Source: SKLM01 sp964390305 (GTDB lineage Bacteria; Chloroflexota; Anaerolineae; B4-G1). From it: 9,607 nt of DNA. The position numbers and the translations under genes were made by a program. Shown here one piece after another: positions 1 through 5,495 of this stretch. Each line of letters opens with the position of its first letter. The first letter of the stretch is position 1. The stretch is taken from positions 1 to 9,607 of the forward strand of contig CAYMHT010000099.1 of the NCBI GenBank assembly GCA_964390305.1, written 5' to 3'. The notes below the pieces were generated by a model. That model was not told the origin of the DNA, did not search any database, and saw only the letters and a program-made list of their open reading frames with translations.

Positions 1-915
1 GCTGAGCTCGGCTTCAGCTATCTGGACGAAGCAGACAGGTCAGGCGCGCTCTCCACGGACGCTGACGCCCTCGTGGAGCCCGTCGGAGAAGCCTCGGTTT
101 CTCAGGACATCCACACTGTCCCCAACGACCTGAGCATCGCCAACGTCAACGTCTCGCTGACGACCGATGACGACGACAACTTGATCATGACCTGGCTTGA
201 TGACTGGCGCAAGCGTTACTTGTTCTATGCGCTGGCGGACAGCAGCGGGAACATCCAGACCCCGGCCACCATTTTCCAGCGCACGCGGCGCAGCTACCTG
301 TGGTCGAGTTGGAACGGATACGGGAACGACGTCCTCAGCCCCACGGGGAAGGCCATGGCCGTATACCTCCCGCTGGCGGTGCGGAACTACGCGGGGGAGG
401 GGCCGGGCCCGACCGAGGACCCGGTGCTGAACGGGGGCTTCGAGGCTGGAAATCTCTCCGATTGGAACCCCGACGGGGATGAACCCGGGCTGGAGCCGGG
501 AGTCGTCACCTCGCCGCGTCACGGCGGGAGCTACGCCGCCGTGCTGGGCGAAGAGAATGCCCCCTGTAAAGGCGGATCAGTGGGTCGGTCGTGGATTTAC
601 CAGGACATCCCGGTGCCGAGCACCAGCTCGCCCCAGTTATCACTCTATCACCGCATTCTGACCTACGACAAGCTCCAAGCCGACAAGTTCGACCGCTTCG
701 AGATCTACATCAACGGCACCCTGCTGGGGCGCTTTGGCGATACCGAAGACTTCGGATGCGACCCAGACGTCAGCGATCTGGGCTGGCAGCCGTTCACCTA
801 TGACCTTTCGCCCTACCGCGGTCAGACGGTCCGGCTGCGGCTGGTCAACGTCACCCATCCCGACGACTGGTTCGCTACATGGACGTACGTCGACGACGTC
901 ACGGTCACGCCGTGA
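1..915 (+). CDS. Secreted multidomain protein with C-terminal carbohydrate-binding-like domain (5'-truncated)
   Basis: The frame is open from the first base and ends at TGA 913-915, so this is the C-terminal 304 residues of a longer protein; the GTG at 73 is internal and has no reason to be the start. Residues about 45-110 (window numbering) hold a Trp/Tyr-rich segment (MTWLDDWRKRYLFYAL, then YLWSSWNGYGND). It looks like one unit of the repeated beta-propeller or FG-GAP-like segments in large secreted Chloroflexota proteins. VYLPLAVRNY follows at 121-130, then a Gly/Pro linker. Residues about 138-304 begin LNGGFEAGNLSDW and end WTYVDDVTVTP, the pattern of a galactose-binding-like or CBM-type beta-sandwich (N-terminal GxFE..W, C-terminal VDDV strand). 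No catalytic motif is visible in the part present. It most likely acts outside the cell in binding or adhesion, with substrate unknown. The next gene on the same strand is 305 nt away, so it is probably transcribed separately. Confidence is high that it is coding and moderate on the domain. Confidence 0.85.
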   Translation, partial: AELGFSYLDEADRSGALSTDADALVEPVGEASVSQDIHTVPNDLSIANVNVSLTTDDDDNLIMTWLDDWRKRYLFYALADSSGNIQTPATIFQRTRRSYLWSSWNGYGNDVLSPTGKAMAVYLPLAVRNYAGEGPGPTEDPVLNGGFEAGNLSDWNPDGDEPGLEPGVVTSPRHGGSYAAVLGEENAPCKGGSVGRSWIYQDIPVPSTSSPQLSLYHRILTYDKLQADKFDRFEIYINGTLLGRFGDTEDFGCDPDVSDLGWQPFTYDLSPYRGQTVRLRLVNVTHPDDWFATWTYVDDVTVTP

Positions 916-1220
916 CACACCGTTGCGTTCGGCTGGTCGCCGCCGTGCCGTTGGCAACTGGCGCCTTCGCGCTGAGTGCCGCGGCACGGCAGGCGATCAC
1001 ACGTCAACGGTGGCGGTGAGATGGATGGCACGGCGCGGCACAAGTGCACGCCGGCAGGAGGGGCTGCAACAAGCCGGGCAGGAAGCAGTGGAACGTTACG
1101 CCTCTGATGGTCATCGACGAGCGGTGAGCTCCGTGTACGGCGGAAAGGCCGTCACCTTCTCTGCCCGACAAGTGGCACTCTCTTCCCTAGGAGACGCCTT
1201 TCCCACCGGAGGATCCGAAG
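916..1220. other. Intergenic region without a supportable gene
   Basis: About 305 nt separate the truncated secreted protein from the protease. Frames here are only extensions of shadow frames from the neighbouring genes. The visible structure is a perfect 12-base palindrome, GTGCCGCGGCAC, at 976-987, about 60 nt after the upstream stop, with no T-tract. The only clear functional site is the GGAGG Shine-Dalgarno at 1208-1212. I could not find a convincing -35/-10 pair for the protease, although its promoter should lie here. Confidence 0.6.
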
Positions 1221-1223
1221 ATT
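1208..1223 (+). promoter_or_regulatory. Shine-Dalgarno GGAGG and probable ATT start of the S8 protease
   Basis: GGAGG at 1208-1212 lies 8 nt before ATT at 1221-1223. The frame from this ATT reads I/M-R-I-K-S-Y-I-S-L-A-L-T-V-A-V-V-L-L-I-S-G, a basic n-region and a hydrophobic core, that is, a complete signal peptide. The frame is closed by TAG at 1188-1190, and no ATG, GTG or TTG occurs in frame between that stop and GTG 1257. Starting at GTG 1257 would remove the basic residues and half of the hydrophobic core, and that GTG has no Shine-Dalgarno. ATT is a known but rare initiator (E. coli infC uses AUU). A one-base error or mutation from ATG would look identical. Confidence 0.65.
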
Positions 1224-4200
1224 AGGATCAAGAGCTACATCTCGCTGGCGCTGACGGTGGCGGTGGTTCTGCTGATCAGCGGTCCGCCGGCTGGCTCAAT
1301 CGCCGCGTACGAGAGCTCCGATCAACCCAGCGGAGGGGTAACCGGGCTTCTGCGGATCCAGGTGGCGCTGAAGCGGGCGCAGATGTCGCATCCCGACCCC
1401 ACGCGCCTGAGGCAAATGGAAGCGCTGGGGCTGCGGACGGATGACCTCTCCCGTCAGCTGGTGTTTGTCCATTTTGGCCGGAGGCCTGACGGCCGTCAAG
1501 CCCGCGACATGGAGAGTATGGGCATCGCGCTTTACCAGGACACATGGATCCCCCCGGTGGGCGATCACACCGATGGCTTGATGACAGCCCGCGTGCCGGT
1601 GGACAGGGTGTATGACCTAGCTCGCAAGCCGTACGTCACGCTGCTCAACACGGCCGAAGAGGCCTATCAGCCGATGAACGACCGGGCGGTGAGCTCCGTA
1701 AGGGCTGATGACCTATGGGCCCTGGGGCACGATGGCAGCGGCGTGAGGGTGGCTGTGCTGGACTCGGGACTGGACATCACTCATGACGACATTCCAACTC
1801 CCACCGTCGGCCTGGACTACTCCGATTACTCAGACACGGACCCAGACACGGACACGACGATTGCCAACCAGGTCACCGATCACGGGACGCACGTGACGGG
1901 CAGCGTGCTGGGGCGTGGCGCCTACACAACAACCTACAGGGGATCCGCCCCTGGCGCCGATCTGATCTTTCTTAAGATCGGCGACGACACGGACGCGAGC
2001 GCTTCGACTGGGGCCATCGTTGCCGCGATCAAGGCAGCGGCGGATACGTACGATGCCGACATCATCACCATGAGCTACGGTGGTTGGAGCACCTATATGG
2101 ACGGCACCTCTGAAACCGCCCAGGCCGTTGACTACGCCTTCAGCCAGGGAGCAGCCGTCTTCATGGCAGCCGGCAACGAGGCAAGCGCGGATCGGCATTA
2201 CTCCGGCACGGCTTTCGGCAACACCTCGACGGCCGACATCACAGTGGATGTGGGATCTGGGCAGACAGCTCTAGCCTTCCGTCTGATCTGGTGGGATGGG
2301 CCGGCATCAAACGATCTCGATTTGGAGATCTACGACTCCGGTCACAACCCGATCGCGGCAGACACGACAGAGGAAGGTGAAAGCCCTCGCGGCACCGAAA
2401 GCGACCTCATTTACGTAAACACCGCGGATGCAGGGACGTATTACCTGAAGGTGGTCAACCACTCCGCCGCCACACAGGACTTCCACGTCTACTCATATCA
2501 AGGTGACGTCACCTTTGCGAGTGCGGACCCGGCGTACACGGTGACCTCGCCCGCCACGGCCGATGGCGCCGTTGCCGTGGGCGCCTATGTAACCAGGGAA
2601 AGCTGGAGAGACTGGGAGGGGAATGGACCGTGGAGCTATGGTCAAACACTTGGCACCATGGCGACCTTCAGCAGTCAGGGCCCGCGCGTCGACGGGTGGA
2701 AGAAACCGGATATCGCCGCGCCCGCGAGCGCGATTATCTCGGCCCTCGACTCCGACGTCCCTACCGACGATATGTACGTCATCTCCGACACTGGAATCAA
2801 TGACGGTAAGCAACCGCACCATTACCGGGTGATGCAAGGCACCAGCATGGCCAGCCCGCTGGCGGCCGGCGCTGCAGCCCTCCTGCTGGACAAGTATCCT
2901 GACCTGAAGGGGCAGCCTCACCTGATCCATGACCGCATGCAGCGCACGGCCAGCAACAACGGCATGCAGACGAACACGGACGGCTATGGTTACCTGGATA
3001 TCTTCTCCGCTGCGAAGCTGATTGAGACGCCGTCCTCGACGAGCCCGGCAGACGCCGGTGCGTATGACTCCCCCAGCAGGATCCTGGTGAAGATCCTGAA
3101 GCCGGCGGTGGACCTCAGCGGGGGCCATTTCGGGGTCAAGATCGGCGACAAGAGCGCTGACGTTATCGCCGTGGACGAAGGCGAAACGGAGTATACACTG
3201 GAGGTGATGCCTCCTCCTCAGTCCACGACCGGCTCCTACGACCTCGAGGTGACCGTCATCGGTGTCTCGGAGATTCAAGCGAACGCCATTCGCTATTCTG
3301 CCATCTGCGTATACCTTCCCTTGGCGCTCAGAGCCTATCCCACCTGGACGAGCAGCGGCCTGGCGGGGCGGACCGTGTACGCCCTATCATACGACCCCAC
3401 GGACTGCACCACCCGCTACGCCGGCACCGGCGATGGCGTCTATAAGTCCACGGACACCGGCAGCAGCTGGAGCGCGGCCGGCCTGGACGGCCTACGGGTC
3501 ACCTCCGTCGCCGTGGATCCGAGTGCCCCGCAGACCGTCTACGCCGCCACGTGGGGCGAGGGGGTCTACGTGTCGCCCGACGGCGGGGGAGCGTGGACGG
3601 AGGTCAACGAGGGTTTGGACGAGACGTCGTCCGTGTTCCCAGTGGTGGTCACGCCGAATGGCGAAGCGCTGTATGCGGGTACCGATGACGGCGGCGTCTT
3701 CAAGTCGGCGGGTGACGACGTCTTCTGGTGGCCGGCGAACACTGGCCTGACCAACCTTCACATTCGTTCTGTCACCCTCGACCCGAGCGTCAGCTCCGTC
3801 CTCTATGCCGGCACGACGGATGGGGTCTACAAGACCACGGACGGCGCCACCTCATGGTCAGCTGCCAGCAGCGGCCTCTACGGACGAACGGTGGCCTCAC
3901 TCGCCGTCCACCCGACCGACAGCGCCACCATCTTCGCGGGCACTGACGCAGGCGTCTACCGCTCCACGAACGGGGGTGGGAGCTGGACGCAAGTGGGGTG
4001 CGACGGGATTTCCATTCTTGGTCTAGCTATAGATGCCCTGGACCCGAAGCGCATCTACGCCGGGACTGACGGAAGCGGTGTTTACCGAAGCCTCGACAGC
4101 GGCGACACGTGGGTAGCCGTGAACGCGGGGCTGGGAAACCTAACCGTGGAAGCGCTGGCCTTCGATGACGGCCCATGCCACACGCTTCAGGCGGCCTCGC

Positions 4201-4229
4201 ACGACGGCGTATGGACCTACTTGGAGTAA
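1221..4229 (+). CDS. Secreted subtilisin-family (S8) serine protease with C-terminal Asp-box beta-propeller
   Basis: A 1,002-residue protein counted from the ATT start (990 from GTG 1257). In order: signal peptide about 1-28; a propeptide-like region about 60-155; a subtilase domain with catalytic Asp181 (VAVLDSG), His221 (DHGTHVTG), oxyanion Asn319 (AAGNEAS) and Ser542 (GTSMASP). All four key residues are present, so it should be an active endopeptidase. Between Asn319 and Ser542, at about 325-427, sits a beta-rich insert (DLDLEIYD, GTYYLKVVN) resembling a PPC-type domain. An acidic loop at 199-212 (DYSDYSDTDPDTDT) may bind calcium. After the catalytic domain come VYLPLALRAY (697-706) and a propeller of about seven blades. 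Its signature is AGT.DGVY(K/R)S.D.G..W, with tryptophans at about 750, 792, 837, 879, 922 and 964, every 42-45 residues, as in Asp-box/BNR/sortilin-like propellers. It is probably exported by Sec and matured by propeptide removal. Substrate unknown. The FHA gene follows after 4 nt. Confidence 0.93.
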   Translation: MRIKSYISLALTVAVVLLISGPPAGSIAAYESSDQPSGGVTGLLRIQVALKRAQMSHPDPTRLRQMEALGLRTDDLSRQLVFVHFGRRPDGRQARDMESMGIALYQDTWIPPVGDHTDGLMTARVPVDRVYDLARKPYVTLLNTAEEAYQPMNDRAVSSVRADDLWALGHDGSGVRVAVLDSGLDITHDDIPTPTVGLDYSDYSDTDPDTDTTIANQVTDHGTHVTGSVLGRGAYTTTYRGSAPGADLIFLKIGDDTDASASTGAIVAAIKAAADTYDADIITMSYGGWSTYMDGTSETAQAVDYAFSQGAAVFMAAGNEASADRHYSGTAFGNTSTADITVDVGSGQTALAFRLIWWDGPASNDLDLEIYDSGHNPIAADTTEEGESPRGTESDLIYVNTADAGTYYLKVVNHSAATQDFHVYSYQGDVTFASADPAYTVTSPATADGAVAVGAYVTRESWRDWEGNGPWSYGQTLGTMATFSSQGPRVDGWKKPDIAAPASAIISALDSDVPTDDMYVISDTGINDGKQPHHYRVMQGTSMASPLAAGAAALLLDKYPDLKGQPHLIHDRMQRTASNNGMQTNTDGYGYLDIFSAAKLIETPSSTSPADAGAYDSPSRILVKILKPAVDLSGGHFGVKIGDKSADVIAVDEGETEYTLEVMPPPQSTTGSYDLEVTVIGVSEIQANAIRYSAICVYLPLALRAYPTWTSSGLAGRTVYALSYDPTDCTTRYAGTGDGVYKSTDTGSSWSAAGLDGLRVTSVAVDPSAPQTVYAATWGEGVYVSPDGGGAWTEVNEGLDETSSVFPVVVTPNGEALYAGTDDGGVFKSAGDDVFWWPANTGLTNLHIRSVTLDPSVSSVLYAGTTDGVYKTTDGATSWSAASSGLYGRTVASLAVHPTDSATIFAGTDAGVYRSTNGGGSWTQVGCDGISILGLAIDALDPKRIYAGTDGSGVYRSLDSGDTWVAVNAGLGNLTVEALAFDDGPCHTLQAASHDGVWTYLE
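3333..4226 (+). repeat. Coding repeats: Asp-box-like propeller blades in the protease
   Basis: This is the C-terminal part of the protease. The phrase AGTxDGVYKSTDxGxxW or a variant recurs six times at 42-45 residue spacing, and a seventh partial copy (AASHDGVWTYLE) closes the protein. The Asp boxes read STDTGSSW, SPDGGGAW, SAGDDVFWW (degenerate), TTDGATSW, STNGGGSW and SLDSGDTW. The repeats are diverged at the DNA level, so this is an old propeller and not a recent tandem expansion. Such propellers usually serve in protein or glycan binding, which would help the protease find its target. Confidence 0.85.
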
Positions 4230-4236
4230 GAATATG
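4223..4236 (+). promoter_or_regulatory. Ribosome binding site of the FHA gene inside the protease stop region
   Basis: GGAG at 4223-4226 is made of the last codons of the protease (TTG GAG TAA). It lies 7 nt before ATG 4234-4236. The protease stop TAA (4227-4229) is 4 nt from the FHA start. This geometry fixes ATG 4234 as the start over the in-frame ATG at 4165 inside the protease, and suggests translational coupling. Confidence 0.8.
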
Positions 4237-5457
4237 ACATTTGTACTCATCGCCGAAGGAGAACGGTACCCGATCGGCCCGGCCGGCGTCACAATCGGGC
4301 GCAGCCTGGACAACGACATTGTGCTCCTCCACCCGGAGGTGTCGCGCCACCATGCCACAGCCTGGGTCCAGGATGACCAACTGATGATCCGTGACGAGGA
4401 CAGTTCTAACGGCACTTGGGTCAACGGGCAGCGCATCACGAAGCCCACTCCTCTGCAACTCGGTGACCGCGTCGGCATCGGCGACGTCACGCTCGCAGTC
4501 GCTGGCCCTGAGGTCCCAACGCTGCACTCCGTGCCGCTCCAGCCTCCTCAGCAGGATGGCGTCCGAAGGTCTCCGCTGCTGATTCCTCTGGGCATCGTCG
4601 CGGCCATCGCCCTGATCGCGGTCGGGGCCCTGTTTGCGAGCTGGCGCAACTTCGGAGCGACTGTGTCGCCAACAAGCACCCTCACGCCGACGACCGAGCA
4701 AATCGCCGCCAGCGTGGCTGCCAGCCCGACGACGGTGACCGAGACGCCGGTCCCTGAACCAACCTCAACGCCTACGTCGACGCCAACGGCGCCGACTCCC
4801 ACGCGCACGCCCACATCAACGCCGACACGAACGCCCACGTCAACGCCGACACCAACATCCACGCCGACGCCCACGCCTTGCCTCCCAGACGCCGCCTTCG
4901 TCCAGGACGTCGCGGTGGCTGACGGAGCAGAATTCTTGCCGGGTGAATCGTTCACCAAAGTATGGCGCATGCGCTCCAGTGGCTGCGCCCAGTGGGAGAC
5001 CGGCACCCGTTTCGTCTTCGTCTCCGGTGACAGAATGGGCGCCCCCGATGGCGTCGCGGTGCCGGATACGCCGGTGGGGGATACCGCGGATATCGCCGTC
5101 GAGATGAGAGCGCCAGACAGCCCGGGCATCTACCAAGGCTACTGGCGGATGGAGAGCCCGGACGGAGTTCTGTTTGGCGACCGGGTCTACGTGAAGATCG
5201 CGGTTGCAGAGCCAACGCCCACCCGCGATAGCCGGCCGACGGTGTCCATCCTGATCAAGAACGAGACCGGCGGGACGCTGTCTTTGACGCTCAGAGGGCC
5301 AGCGTCCTACGACTTCACCTTCGCTCCGGGCAACCACACGATCCACATCGTGCCCGGCACCTACAACTACACGGGCCGAGGCTGCGGCGGCGCGACCGAG
5401 TCGGGGACAAAGACGATTTCGGACAGCACAACGGACTGGCGCTGGTGGTGTGGATAG
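4234..5457 (+). CDS. Membrane-anchored FHA-domain protein with Thr/Pro stalk and NBR1-like Ig ectodomain
   Basis: 407 residues from ATG 4234. Residues about 15-90 form an FHA domain with the phosphothreonine-binding signature: Gly22-Arg23, Ser37-Arg38-His39, and Ser58-Asn59-Gly60-Thr61 with Asn64-Gly65. FHA domains bind pThr peptides, usually products of Ser/Thr kinases. Arg111-Arg112 precede one transmembrane helix (about 113-137), so the FHA domain should face the cytoplasm. A Thr/Pro/Ser stalk (about 143-215) spans the envelope. Residues about 216-326 match the NBR1-type Ig-like domain common in Chloroflexota (AFVQDVAVADGAEFLPGESF, later FVFVSGDRMGAP and GIYQGYWRM). A last domain (about 336-407) has TYNYTGRGCGG and ends DWRWWCG; Cys384 and Cys406 could pair. 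I recognise no enzyme motif. Coupling to the protease suggests that it senses or presents something outside and relays it to, or receives it from, a pThr signal inside; that role is inference. Confidence 0.9.
   Translation: MTFVLIAEGERYPIGPAGVTIGRSLDNDIVLLHPEVSRHHATAWVQDDQLMIRDEDSSNGTWVNGQRITKPTPLQLGDRVGIGDVTLAVAGPEVPTLHSVPLQPPQQDGVRRSPLLIPLGIVAAIALIAVGALFASWRNFGATVSPTSTLTPTTEQIAASVAASPTTVTETPVPEPTSTPTSTPTAPTPTRTPTSTPTRTPTSTPTPTSTPTPTPCLPDAAFVQDVAVADGAEFLPGESFTKVWRMRSSGCAQWETGTRFVFVSGDRMGAPDGVAVPDTPVGDTADIAVEMRAPDSPGIYQGYWRMESPDGVLFGDRVYVKIAVAEPTPTRDSRPTVSILIKNETGGTLSLTLRGPASYDFTFAPGNHTIHIVPGTYNYTGRGCGGATESGTKTISDSTTDWRWWCG
4735..4880 (+). repeat. Thr/Pro-coding simple repeat with 24-nt tandem duplication
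   Basis: The stalk of the FHA protein is encoded by ACG/CCN/ACN-rich DNA. Within it, 4807-4830 and 4831-4854 are adjacent 24-nt copies that differ at two positions (A/G and G/C), and looser copies lie on both sides. The protein unit is (T-P-T-S-T-P-T-R/P). Such tracts tend to expand and contract by slippage, so stalk length may vary between strains. The stalk could also be O-glycosylated (inference). Confidence 0.8.
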
Positions 5458-5495
5458 CTTGCCCTACGTGACCTCTCTAGTCTGAGGACGAGGGC

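Noticed and set aside
976..987. Palindrome GTGCCGCGGCAC as a terminator or operator
   Set aside because: No loop and no T-tract, and a GC-rich 12-base palindrome is not rare in such DNA.
1121..1134. 14-nt exact match GCGGTGAGCTCCGT to 1686-1699 in the protease
   Set aside because: One match of this length is near chance level in a GC-rich 9.6-kb window, and the flanks do not match.
2493..3278. Minus-strand frame of 261 codons inside the protease
   Set aside because: Antisense to the conserved Ser motif region of the protease; Arg/Gly-rich without domains.
4165..4233. Earlier in-frame ATG for the FHA gene
   Set aside because: It would overlap the protease end by 65 nt and add a basic, unconserved-looking tail before a normal FHA beginning; ATG 4234 has a well-placed GGAG.
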